A DNA stretch of 64,000 nt from Carettochelys insculpta (Eukaryota > Chordata > Testudines > Carettochelyidae): positions 8,928,001 through 8,992,000 of the forward strand of contig NC_134161.1 of the NCBI RefSeq assembly GCF_033958435.1. The letters run 5' to 3'. The notes below the pieces were generated by a model that searched no databases, was not told the DNA's origin, and was given only the letters and a program-made list of their open reading frames with translations. Of this stretch, positions 32,880 to 44,900 are shown in pieces; the stretch's first letter is position 1; the number at the start of each line of letters is the position of its first letter. The position numbers and the translations under genes are program-made.

Positions 32880-33208
32880 TCAGGATCAAACTCTCTAATC
32901 CACCACCCTCCGAATCTGACCAATGCCAAATAGGAGAATTTCCTGGACTATGGGAGATCAATATTGTCTAGCAGCATTACCAACACATCCATTCCTTGCT
33001 AGGCTCTTAGAAGACATTTAGAGATAAATTAAAACTAAATAATAGCACAGAACACTGAAAGCCAGGTCTAGTGGCTGCCAGAAATCTTAAAAGGACCATT
33101 GGAAACTTGGCCATGCCCATGATAAGTGGACATCTGACTAACTAAAATCATGCCAGATGATGAATTCTGCCAGACCAGTGTGCGCCAAACTAGAAGTTCA
33201 ACTTGCAT
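32880..33208. mobile_element. pogo-like MITE, copy B, uninterrupted
   Basis: Left 'gatcaaactctctaatccac', right 'aaactagaagttcaactt'. Shares 'gggagatcaatattgtctag', 'caacacatccattccttgct' and 'ggccatgcccatgataagtg' with copy A. It gives the empty-site state for the CR1 insertion there. Confidence 0.75.
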
Positions 33209-33279
33209 CAGGAATCAGTTCCAGGGCCTTCTAGGCAAATTCTCCCATACTTGGTTTAGTATGTATTACACAATGAGCC

Positions 33280-34224
33280 GTCTTGTTCTGGGTGGGTCCT
33301 AATGCCTCCTTCATACCCTCGTACATTCCTCTGAAATTACCAAAGTCAGCACAGGTCTGGATGCTGCTGCATAGCCGGAGCCAGTGGTTGTTGGCACAGT
33401 GCCTGGCTGTCTGCTGTACTGTTCTTCTGGCCGCTCTAAATGCTTGCTGGGTACTCTGGCTCGGTGAGCGTTTGTACTCCAGGAGTGCAGCACGCTTCTT
33501 TTCAATGACTGGAATCATCTCATTGGAGTTAGCTTCGAACCAGTCCTTCGTGTTTCTAGCTTTTCTTCCAAACACCGACAAGGCCGTGTTATAAACTGTA
33601 TCCCTCAGATGTTGCCATTTGGATGTCACATCGGTGCCCCCAGGGCTGCTGCTGTGCAGATTTTCCTGGAGGGTCCCTCTGAACTTTTCAGCTTTCTCCG
33701 AGTTTGCCGTCTTTCTGGTGTCAATGCGGGGCCTTCCAGCAGGTTTAGAGTGGTACGGCTTCTTGGGTCTCAGCTTGAGCTTGGAGCAAACTAGCGAGTG
33801 ATCTGTATCACAGTCAGCACAATGATAGCTGCGTGTCTGAAGGACGTTTTTGAGGTTATTACGCCTAGCGATGACCACGTCTAGTTGATGCCAGTGCTTC
33901 GAGCGTGGGTGTCTCTATGACACTCTGTGCTGTGGCTTCGTTTGGAAGAATGTGTTTGTGATGCACAGATTGTGGTACGTGCACAGTTCAAGGAGATGCT
34001 GTCCATTGTCATTCATTTTTCCCACACCGAAGTGTCCTAAGCAGGAAGGCCATGAGGCCCAATCAGCTCCAACTCTTGCACTGAAGTCACCCAAGATGTA
34101 CAGTTGTTCACGAGCAGGTATTTGTGCTACAGCAGCACGAAGCACTTTATAGAACTTGTCTTTTACTTCTGGTGCAGCTTACAGGGTTGGAGCATAAGCG
34201 CTGATCAGGTGGACGGGACCGGCG
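33280..34224 (-). pseudogene. APE-type endonuclease end and linker of the LINE, inverted piece
   Basis: On the minus strand one frame runs from the junction to 33280 with a single stop (TAG at 33915-33917, replacing a Trp codon by position). Endonuclease motifs: SAYAPTL (34182-34202), LGDFSARVGAD (about 34065-34097, usual GDFNA) and D-T-D-H-S-L-V (33788-33811), the DH motif of the exonuclease-endonuclease-phosphatase fold. A basic linker then runs to 'ALGPTQNKTA', where the element stops. The enzyme would nick target DNA to prime reverse transcription. It lacks its N-terminus and is not functional. Confidence 0.85.
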
Positions 34225-34734
34225 CTGAACATCTTCCACTTGTGCTGCCTCAGGCGCATCCTTGGAATATCATGGAAGGACAGAGTGACCAACACCGCCG
34301 TCCTCGAGCAAGCTGGAATCCCAACCATGCACACCCTCCTCAGGCAGCGTCCACTCCGCTGGCTTGGCCATGTTCACAGGATGAATGATGGAAGGATTCC
34401 AAAAGACATCCTGTATGGTGACCTAGCCTCGGGCAAAAGACCTCCAGGACACCCCCAGTTGCGCTACAAAGATGTCTGCAAGAGAGACCTCAGAGAGGTA
34501 GACATCGAGCTGGACAACTGGGAAGAACTAGCAGACGACCACAGCAGATGGAGGCAGGGGTTACACAAGGGCCTTCGGAAGGGCGAGATGAGGATCAGAC
34601 AGCTAGCAGAGGAGAAGCGAGCGCACAGAAAGCACACTAAGGACTTGCCAGACACCCACCACATCTGCAAGAGATGCAGCAAGGATTGTCACTCTCGTGG
34701 GGGTCTTCATAGTCACAGTAGATGCTGCAAATGA
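34225..34734 (+). pseudogene. LINE C-terminal domain with zinc finger, 5'-broken
   Basis: An open frame of 169 codons from the junction codon (CTG at 34225) to the stop at 34732-34734. It begins 'LNIFHLCCLRRILGISWKD', continues 'RWLGHVHRMNDGRIPKDIL', and ends with a zinc-finger-like C-x2-C-x3-C-x8-H pattern (HICKRCSKDC ... GLHSHSRCCK). It matches the C-terminus of the copy at 51190-52735 almost completely, with four extra codons (about 34500-34511). No start codon of its own. Confidence 0.85.
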
Positions 34735-34982
34735 AGCCCTCAATTGAAACCATAAAGGGCGCGATCCATAGTCTATGCAGACTGAAGGATGCCTACTACT
34801 ACTACTACACAATGAGCCAAACTGTGCTTCCAGATTCTGTATCTGCACAACTCCAAGTAACTAAGATTTTGAGATGCTCAGAGATCATCGGATGGAAGAC
34901 GATGAAAGGGGTAAGAATGATTGTTATTAACTTACACATCTTCACTCAGCCTTTGCTCAGACTAAATAATCACTGTTTTCAA

Positions 34983-35100
34983 GAACCAAAGGGGGAGATT
35001 TTCAAAGGTACAAAGCACAACCAGGTGCCCAATTCGTATTGAAAACAAATCAGTGAAAGTTGGCTTCCTGTCTCTCATTTTGTGCCTTATGGGAAAATTT
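34983..35100. repeat. Ancient inverted 'tttcaaaggcac' repeat
   Basis: 'gagattttcaaaggtacaaa' and 'gcacaaccaggtgcccaatt' belong to the diverged family also seen at 48785 and 54480. Right end unclear. Confidence 0.45.
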
Positions 35101-35572
35101 TCACAGTTAAGTACTTCAGGATCTGATCCACTATTACTGAAGTCAGTTGAAATGGTGGACGTGTCTCTGACAATTGCCCAGGTTTATCGACATAGATATT
35201 ATCATTGCATCACAGACCATGCTGGGTCCAGAAACGGAATGTGCATTGATAAAGGAGGGAATTTTACAAGCAGTTCCTAGACAGTAGATGACATGAAAAC
35301 AAACAAACAATCTGAGAAACTGAAGATGAGGCAATAGCTAATTTTCCTCTGGAAGGCACCTTGTGGTTGGTTGTAAAATACAAATTGACTGAGTCATCTG
35401 AACATCTAAGGTAGTTCTAATAGGCTATTCTAGTGCAGTGAATGAATCCAGTTAGAATTCCTGTAAGAAGGAGCCTGATCTCTGCTGCCATTAACATTGC
35501 ATGAAAGTTCTCTGTTGTGCTAACTGGCCACAGCTTTGAAAGTCCTGATTTGGTTAATCCCTTTGACACTTT
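35101..35572. other. No gene recognised
   Basis: 'ttcaggatctgatccactat' near 35107 could be an end of the palindromic group at 3958. Otherwise unassigned. Confidence 0.4.
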
Positions 35573-36286
35573 AGCCGTGTCTACACGTGCACGCTACTTT
35601 GAAGTAGCGGCACTAACTTCGAAATAGCGCCCGTCACGGCTACACGTGTTGGGCGCTATTTCGATGTTAACATCGACGTTAGGCGGTGAGATGTCGAAGC
35701 CGCTAACCCCATGAGGGGATGGGAATAGCGCCCTACTTCGAAGTTGAATGTCGAAGTAGGGCATGTGTAGACGATCCACGTCCTGCAACATCGAAATAGC
35801 GGGGTCCGCCATGGTGGCCATCAGCTCAGAGGTTGAGAGACGCTCTCTCTCCAGCCCCTGCGGGGCTCTATGGTCACCGTGTGCAGCAGCCCTTAGCCCA
35901 GGGCTTCTGGCTGCTGCGGCTGCTGCAGCTGGGGATCCATGCTGCATGCACAGGGTCTGCAACCAGTTGTCAGCTCTGTGGATCTTGTGTTGTTTAGTGC
36001 AACTGTGTCTGGGAGGGGCCCTTTAAGGGAGCGGCTTGCTGTTGAGTCCGCCCTGTGACCCTGTCTGCAGCTGTGCCTGGCACCCTTATTTCAATGTGTG
36101 CTACTTTGGCGTGTAGATGTTCCCTCGCAGCGCCTATTTCGATGTGGTGCTGTGCATCGTCGATGTTGAACATCGACGTTGCCAGCCCTGGAGGTCGTGT
36201 AGACGTTATTCATCGAAATAGCCTATTTCGATATCGCTACATCGAAATAAGCTACTTCGATGTAGGCTTCACATGTAGACGTAGCT
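35573..36286 (-). mobile_element. Non-autonomous TTCGAA/TCTACACGT element, copy 2
   Basis: An inverted copy of 2337-3018. The terminal motif array is preserved: TCTACACGT-type words at 35580, 35640 and, in complement, 35763, 36111, 36196 and 36271. Flanked by TTT on both sides (35570-35572 and 36287-36289). The 3' part in this reading has 'cgaaatagcctatttcgata' and 'catcgaaataagctacttcg', an extra palindromic block relative to copy 1. It carries the 122-codon frame at 35594-35962 (minus). Confidence 0.72.
35594..35962 (-). other. Conserved open frame inside the TTCGAA element, copy 2
   Basis: 122 codons, aligned end to end with 2632-2997 and with one added Ala in the poly-Ala run. Shared blocks include 'ARSPGLRAAAHGDHRAPQGL' and 'ARYFEV/RYFEVxAATSK'-type ends. 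See copy 1 for why coding status is open. Confidence 0.25.
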
Positions 36287-36289
36287 TTT

Positions 36290-37438
36290 ATAAGCAGAAA
36301 GGAACCAAAGCAGCAACTTTAGGAAAGTTCAGATCAGTGTATGAGTGCAAGGACAGATCCACAATTGGTATAAATCGCTATGACAAGCTCCATCACGTGA
36401 AAACCCATCCCTTCCCCCAATCTTATCATTCTGAATCATCTCAGTATACACAAACTTACATTTACATACTGAAAACCAAAGCAGTCTTGCTCATGAGAAG
36501 AATATTTCTCTGGGCCAGTCTTTCACTCCAGGCTCTCTTCAAACGTCCCATTGCTGGGAGGGCTTTTCCCATTGGAAGGCACAGAATTCTACATATCTTC
36601 AACTTTCTGTCCCAGCTGCTCCCCAGTTTTACAGAATTTAAGCTGTTTTATTTTCCACCCACAGGCCAGATTTTGATCTTTTTACATAGCTGAAGAGCAC
36701 TTTAACTACACAAAGCCTTCCACTGAAGGAAAATGCAGTTACCTGAAGAGCGAAATGCTACCCAAATGGATTCAGTAGCTGGTTTATGTTGATGTTGTAT
36801 CTTTTGCCCTTTCCACAAGAGGCACAATATGAAGAAGTCACATGGGCACATCACATTCATTGAATACACACAACATTCAACGACTTGATACAGGTACACA
36901 CTGCTGTTCTGGTGGCTTCTAAAACACAGAACAGTGAGCAATATTAGATGGCTCATCTGCAATTTCAAGAAATATGGTGCTATTCCTATATAACACAGAT
37001 GACAATGGAATATAGACGTGGATTCGAATAAAAATGTAGTATTGACCTCCACTAGACCATTCATGTTGTCCTGACCTTGCTATCCAAAGAGATGTGCTTT
37101 GCTTGTGTTCAGTTGTTACTTTTCTAGCCTGTATCCTTTCTATATATGCAAATCCCAGTGCAGACAATGGGAATTTTGAGTATTGTAAGCAAGGAGTACA
37201 GTGACAGGCCTTAAATTCATTAGCATACTTAACTGAAAGTGCTGGGGAAACTGCAGAAGGTTCAGAGTTCAGGCTCTAACCAGAAAAAGGCACCCCAAAG
37301 GTGAGGAGATTCATTTGAATCTCACAGCACAACAAAGCTACATATCTCATGAGAATAGATTTTGTTGTGAGATTTCCATTGCTGTTCCAGTAGCCTTTTT
37401 ATTTGTATTGGAAAAGGAAAAGATACAGAAGAGAGAAA
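36290..37438. other. No gene or repeat recognised
   Basis: Unassigned. Minus-strand open frames of up to 120 codons (36702-37064) lack recognised domains. Confidence 0.4.
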
Positions 37439-37439
37439 G

Positions 37440-37978
37440 AAAAAATATTAGGGAAATGGAATATATGAGGCAAGATTAATAAAACAGGGACTTGTCAGCT
37501 TGGAAAAGAGCTGATTAAGAGGAGATATGAGAGAGGTGTATAACATCATGACTGATGTGGAAAATGGAAATAAATGTTATTTACTCTTTCTCAAAAAAGA
37601 ACAAGAGCGCACCAAATGAAGCTAGCAGGCAGCAGGTTTTCAACTACCAAAAGGAAGTACTACTTCTTACAACACAAGTCAACCCGTGGAACCTCTTGCC
37701 AGAGGACGTTGAGAAGGCCAAGACTCTAAGAAGGTTCAAGAAAGAGCTAGATAAATCCACGGAGGATATGTACAACAATGGCTGTTAGCTAGGATGGACA
37801 GGGATTGCATCTCTACCCTCTGTTTGCCAGAGGCTTGGCGTGAGTAGCGGGAGATAGATGGTGATTGCCTGTTCTGTTCATTCCCACTGGGGCACCTGGT
37901 ATTGGCCGCTGCCACAATACATGATATTGGGCTACGGTGACCTTTGACCTTAACCAACATGGTCATTCTTATGTTCGG
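37440..37978 (+). mobile_element. CR1 LINE 3' portion
   Basis: 'gggacttgtcagcttggaaa', 'cccgtggaacctcttgccag', 'ggcacctggtattggccgct' and the end 'atggtcattcttatgttc'. A 77-codon frame (37555-37788) includes 'NPWNLLPEDVEKAKTLRRFK', the CR1 RT tail. Second CR1 subfamily. Confidence 0.85.
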
Positions 37979-38979
37979 ATTTTGGTTCTGATCCTGGCCT
38001 CACATAGGACCCTGATGACTTGTTCTCCCTTCTCAATACAAAATAACTCCCACTGAAGCAACTGAGAGTTACTCAATAGCACAAGGAAGATTAAATTCAT
38101 TCCTATTTAGGGGGATTGGGCAAGGCATAAGTAACACTTTAGTCCCTCTTAAGCTTGGTTTTGGGGAGTTAAGTGGTACCCAGGTCTTTCTTGAGTACAG
38201 GGTAAATTCCAGCCAGCAAGAGAAGGGCTCAAGGAATAGAGACACTGATATAAACATTCATTGTATTAGAAGTTTATTGAATATTGGAAAAAGTGTGGAA
38301 ATAATATTCTACTTTCAAATTAAATACAGCTTACAGCACTCAGAGGGAAGGTTTTTCTTATTAGATCCAAACCAGTCCTCCCATTCCCAGGGTCATGACA
38401 GCAATGCATTCACTCCCCATCAACTGCTCAACGCTGAAGTAAAACACATTTACGCAGACAAATTCTGCTGTCCTTATGCTGGTTAACCACCCATTTAATC
38501 TCTTAGGATCTGATCTTCTAAACTGGCCTAACTTTGCTTGCATCAAAGCTCAGTGATATCTATGACAGCAGACTTGTAAAAAAATCCCAACCTTCTTATG
38601 TTAGATTGGAAATACATTTTACTAGCTAAAGGGAACATTCGGCAGATTATTCCTGAATTCCAGAAGGAAACATTCTCATGTCCTATTAATGTGTGTGAAT
38701 TTGAAGTATTCACAGCAAAGATTTACACCTATTTAAAGCAGAGCAGAATTGGGACCACTTTGCCTGTCCCACAAGCATCTACCATTACGAGTGTTAAATA
38801 GGAGCTGTGCCTGGGCACAGATCTCCAAGGCATGGTCCATGGTCTTGATCTCAAAAGAAATCAGCTAGGCCTGATACTGATAACATGACTACATACAGGT
38901 TAAACTCCAAGGAGTTCAATGGAATGACTTCTTATTCACACTAGAGTGAGTTAGTACAGAATTAGGCCTCTCATACCTG

Positions 38980-41900
38980 AAAGAGCCCATGTCCAGAATT
39001 TTTAATATACTTGAATTCTGTTCCACAGTTCTATTTTTTCCTCATAGCAAGAATCATCAGAGGTTATCAATTCAGCTCACATTACAGAAGATTCTCCAAA
39101 ATGATAGCACAAATTTACAAGGCAGAAATGACAGCCTCCTGGCAAAGAAGGTACTAAACTTTATCTCTGTTAAGTACTCTTTGCCTATGGCCACTGGCCT
39201 ACAATTGCAAATATGAGGCAGATGTGGAATAGAAATTAAACATTGTGCTCTCAGGGTGGCCCCAATTGCATTCAGACTTCAGCGGAAAACAAGGCCAGAG
39301 TTCTTTCATCCTGGCTTCAAAAGTTTCATTTATAGAGAAATTTCAAACAGACGCATGCTTGACCTAAACCTCGGTAATACCAGACAATGCGTGTGCCTAA
39401 AAGAGCTTATTGTACAAAGCAAATTAAGGTGTTTGCAGGATGTATTAGGACAATTTGTTTATTGGACCCTTAACACACACTATAATCGGTAACGTCTAAA
39501 ATTCTGTATTAAAAAGGGAAGGAGTAGATTTGAAATATTTTCCCTGTTTATTTCAGAATAATTCACAAAAAACATTTATCATTTAGGAGAGCCAAACAAC
39601 TGGATCTTCTCAAATATAACCAAGAAAAGGTATGAATGTTTAGTAAAAGGGCATTCTCTCCAAAACCCCACTCAGACTTAAACTACATTTACAACTGAGA
39701 AAGCACTCTGCCCTCTATGTATAGACATGATAAAATAATGCTAGACATACGCAACCACTCAACTATTCAGAGTTCAAGGGATAAGCATCTGAATGATTTA
39801 AATAATTTCTTTCGATATTTATAGATATCAAAATAGTTTTGTCAATGTGATCTAATGAGGAAGGCTTTTAAAAATTCAGTTCCACACCGGGCAATTTAAT
39901 GTACATTGAGGTTGCTAATTCTAAATAAAATGGGGACTGGTAAAACGATGCTATTTAGAAGAAAAATTTAGAGCTTTAGTCCAAATTTAATTTGCTTTTC
40001 TTCTCCGTAGTGAGACTACCTCGCTTTAACAAAAAGTATAGCTTGGATACTTAAATGTTTTTGTACTTTTACTGGAAGCCACATTTTATAAATATAATTC
40101 ATCTTAATATCAAGACATAGTTAAACAAAAAAAACTTTTGAGGCCATGACTTTGTTGCCTCTCTGAGGGTACTGAGAAATCTGGCCTGCTCATGGAAAAC
40201 AATCGTATAGGATACATAAACGTCAACTAAAACCTGGAGCACAAAATTTTGTTGTGGGAGGAAAAGAATTACGACACACTTTTACTTTTAGATGAACTGA
40301 CAAACGATCGTGTTTCTTGTGACCAGAACAAGAAAGTTGTTCCCCTCTTCATCTTCCAGTGCAAGATTCGATGTTCTTGCATGCACAAAAAAAAAAACCA
40401 AAAAAAAAAAACCCTCGTTCTTTGTTGAACCATTTTCAAAAGAAATTAACTTGCAATCATCATAATTTGCTTTTATACATAAAACATAGATGGACGGATG
40501 GACGGATGGAGCACAACTAGAGAAATGCCTTCAGTCATGCTTTTTTCTCCCTCTCAAGACAGAAAAGCTTCAGTCTCCAAATAGCAACAGGAAATTTTTA
40601 CCTTGTGGCTAAACAGTTCACTGTTCACTTTGCAGCTGCTTCTACTTTTTGGCTGGCCAAAACACCAATACAAAAAAGTCATTCCTATAAGAAACCAACC
40701 TTTCGTCAGATGAACAGCGACAAACACAAACTACAAAGAATCACACTCTCCCCCACCCTGACCCTATCGTTATAATTCCTAATTTTGTCGAATCTATTGC
40801 TGGGCTGTTTATCATAACAGTGTGCAATAAAAAGGACGACTAACTCTTGCAATTTTCTCCCTACTCCTCCCCTCCACAGGGGCCACTGACAGGGAAAGAG
40901 ACTCGGAAAAGCAGAGCAGTGAAAGGCTAAGAAACAATAGGCAACCATGGCTTTGACAATGCAGCCCTGAACCCTTTTTGCTCCCGCTGTGACACTTTCA
41001 TTCAAGAGCAAGGGCGGCTGCCATCATAAGAATGGACAATGGCATGAGGAATACAAGGGGGGGAAAAAAGGAAATCAGATGAATTCAGAGCTAAGATGGC
41101 AGAGCTCTCACCTTTTCCGCTTTTTTCGGGTAATCTGGAGGAGACGTCCCGCAGAGAAGAGATAAAAAGGGTGTTCTGAACTGTTGGATGGTTCTGAAGA
41201 CTTCTGCATTTGCAAACGCATTTTAGAACTATTTGTAGGGGCATATATGCTGCATGCCATCTCTGTCTCTGTCTCTCTCTCTCTCTCTCCCTCTCTCTCT
41301 TCTGTTTTATGTCCTGCTATCTCCATCACACACCTCTATTAGTATGAAGACTTTCTGCCCATGTAAGTAAGTGAGAGTGTGTGTTCCTTAATGTTTGAAT
41401 CAAGACACACGTCTGCATGCATTTCTAATCTAAGGAGCCTATGGCAGTTACTACAACTATCAATTAGTCAGCAATAGCTTGAGATCCCCATGTGTCTGCG
41501 TGAACAAAGGTGGGAAACACATGCAAATAATACTATAGCACCTGGGTCACGTACAGTAACTTAGCTAGCCACAAATAATTGCATCGTTTTCTGCCTTTTC
41601 AATGTTTAGTCTCATTGTTATGTAAAGTTTCAGGTTATTATTGTGAATACTAACATAATTAGACATGGCATTGTGTATTTTATTTTAGCAAACATAATAA
41701 AAAAAATGAAACTAATAAATAAATAAACGGTGATTTAAAGGGTTTAGCAAAAGAGGTTCTCTAATCTGTAGCTGTGCGTCCATTTTTTCACCCGATCAAC
41801 TGTTCTGGAGTTAAAGATGTATTTCACAAATATGTCAGAAGAGACTCAAAGAGGGTTGATTGTACTGATGTTAAATCCACAAAAAGGACAAATTGTATCC

Positions 41901-44900
41901 TCCTAAAAACTCAAACTGTTTTTTTTTTAAAAAACTCTAATTTTAAAAGGACATTTTGTTATTTCTATCCATTTCAGACAGTATCTTAACAATTAAAAAG
42001 AAAACTAGAGAATCTTTTCTCTTCATTTATTTTTAATTTTATTTTAGAAAAACCAGCGAAAGTGCTGTTTAATAAAGAAGGTCAATAACAATAATAATAA
42101 AACTACCTTTCCAAATCCAACACCCCTCTGATTCCACAGTAAGAGGTAAAGATGAGAAAGATCTAGTTTACTGTCTGTTAGACACAGAATGTTTCAAAGG
42201 TGCAACTATCATCTGTGGGAAATTTTATGTCCAGAGATATCATCAGAACAACTCTTCTGTCAGTTGTAATTTAATTTGAAAGAATAATAGCATATTTTGA
42301 AAAGTGTCACAGATTAAAAAATTAAATCATTTGATGAGAACAGTTACTTATATGTAAAGTCACATTTTTTTCTCACTTATGATGTACCCACAACGTCCCA
42401 CATGCTGTCTAACTAAGCCTCATTAGCCCTATTGCTACTTAGATCACAGTCCTTGGAAGGCTCGTTATTGACACCATACCATTTTTTCCCTCCCAGTGAC
42501 CCTGAAAAGTCATCAACTTTATTTAGCCTGAGAAGGCTTATAAACAAAACCCTCTTTAGAAAACAAAACGGCAAAAATACATCCCCAAAGAGAGATTCTC
42601 CGATACGAGAAAGTTAATAGCAAGAAGAGCAGTGACTAACTAGTCAGTGGTAACCACACAGCAGGTGTTCTCAATGAAACCTGATTAAAAGGAAGCTGCA
42701 GTAAAACAAGCTCTTCACCAAATGAAGCCCTGAGTGCAAGAATCCCAGGGTAGATTGTACAGCATGAAGGAAAGGAATAAACAGGCATTTTTTAAATTTT
42801 AAATGGTGCTGAGCCACCATGCCCTTCGTTTCAAAACTTAGCTGCTGGGAATTGCAGGTGCTGTGGTGAGAGCAGATTTCCAATTTGCCAAGTGCTAGGC
42901 TTATCCCAGTCTTTTTGCTCTCTGAAAGAAACACACCACAGGACTATTATCATGAGGAGAGACCTGGCAAGGCTTTGCAGTCCTGCTAAAGCAACCCTGC
43001 TCTCAGCCTCTCTGCCAGAGGTCCTAGCAGAGAGACAAAAGCGTAACAGATCCTACAAAATAATCTCACCCTTCACTGAAGAATGAGACCTTAATATACA
43101 TATGAGAGGGTGTAATATGCAGAATAGGGAGGGGAGATAGAGACAGAACAACCATTCCCAGCACTCACTTGATTTCATAGTATGTGACTAGGCTCTTTCT
43201 GACTTTAATATGAATTACTAATCTTCCTTACTGGACCAATTTGCTGCCTGCAAAAATCTCTCTCAAGCTAAAGGGATGTTTATTTAAGCATTTGTAACAC
43301 AAAATAATCACACTCAATCTGCTGTCTCTTCTGAGGGGGGAATAGGCAGAGAGAATTGCAGAAGATCTGAATCCCTGTAGTGGATGTTTTATAACTGCTT
43401 ATTGAAGAAGGTAGGCTGACGTAAAGAGAGTGAGAGTGTTTTCATTATTATGTTTTATATCCAATTCTTCTGTTTCCTAGCCCAGTTTGTATTGAAGTTA
43501 TAGCCTTCTTTCTAACAAGTTTGCTTCTTAAAACATACCACATGCTGCTAAAATGAGTTGTTTTCTTAAACAATAATTAAGATAAATAGGCACCACTAAT
43601 CTGATCAAATGTTTTTCCTTTATCTGATCTACTTACCTTCTTAAGTGTTTGCAAATTTACAATTTATAATTTCATTTATCTATTTTATTCTCCGATGAGA
43701 CAACAAATTGGGTGGGTATTCTGCCTTAAAAAATCTTAACCAACTTTGTAACCAATAACATCAAGCATAAGTAGTAAGGGATGGACTGCACTATCATGCT
43801 GCATTTTTATTGTTCCGTTTGGTTATATTTTCCAGCAGCATGGCACAGATACTTAACAGACAAAAGAGCAACAGGAATTGAGGCATGAGAACTCTCCAGT
43901 ACCATCAGCTAAAACAAAATCACAAGATGCTGGACAAGATTTGCCTTCAGAAAGAAACGGGATGTAATTTTGAGAGCAGAAGAGCTGGTATATATTTTCC
44001 TGCCTTCCTAAATTCTAGCAATTTTTTTAAAAACTAATTATTTAAATATAGCCTGTTTTGTTTTTGTTGTTGTTGTTTTGCCCTACTAGAAATAACTCAC
44101 AACTGTAATTTTATACAGCAACTGAGACCCAAAGCCTAGTGGGCAAATCAGTATGGTAGGTAAATGACAGCAGTCACACAAACAAACCAACAAACCTTCC
44201 AAACTAGCAAACATCATTGGCTGGAATAAACATGTTGACAATAACTACATGATTAAAGCAATTGTTTTGTATCTGTGGCCTTAACAATGAACTAACTCAA
44301 AATTAAGCGAGAAGCATTAACCCTGTGGGTTTTGCAGAAGAGACTTAATTTATAGAAATAGGATTTTCAAAAATATAGCTGTTTTCAATGTTGTACAATA
44401 AAGCTTTCTTTCCCCCCCTAGTTTTATTTTAAGCCTAGACTCAGTTTAGGATTTCACATTGTAAATCTCTCTCTGTCTGAATGCTGTTACAAGGTTTGAC
44501 AATGAAAGAATAATTCACGTCAGACAAAAAGAGCCCTTCAATCAGATTCATGCAGCTTTTCTCCTGCAGGGCTATGCCAAAATGAATGTGGAATCCTGAG
44601 CAGAACCATCCATCACCTTTCTCGAGTCTTTCAATTAATGACACTGCAATCAGATCGATGGCATGTAATAAGAAAAGAGCTTTGCATTTCTGTACCTATT
44701 AATTCGCTGAGTAACTCCAGAGGTAAAACGTGACCAGAAAGGGAAAGAAAAATATCATCCTCCAAGCAAGATTTTTTGGGAGGTTGGGCCAATTTATACA
44801 ATTTGCCCATCCTCCGCCCTTAACAAAATCCTGAAAAGTCAAAATTAAAAAAATCAACTATGCTTTTCCTAAAATCAGATTATCTCCCTTCCCAGACAGG

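Larger units (their letters stand above)
33280..34805. mobile_element. LINE insertion with 5' inversion (twin-priming pattern)
   Basis: The 3' part (34225-34805) lies on the plus strand and the 5' part (33280-34224) on the minus strand of the same LINE family as 51190-52806. The whole is flanked by identical 13-bp TACACAATGAGCC (33267-33279 and 34806-34818). The junction is at about 34222-34226 within 'ggcgctgaac'. The internal RT segment between the endonuclease linker and the C-terminal domain is missing. The tail ends in (CTA)n. A single bracketing duplication around both orientations argues for one insertion event. The last 4 bases of the left duplication (agcc) could also belong to the element. 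Confidence 0.9.

Noticed and set aside
34240..34734. Independent gene starting at 34240
   Set aside because: It is the truncated C-terminus of the LINE protein, beginning at the inversion junction without its own ATG.
36055..36693. 212-codon plus-strand open frame
   Set aside because: Its first third is the end of the TTCGAA element and the rest is unrelated flank, so it is not a biological unit.
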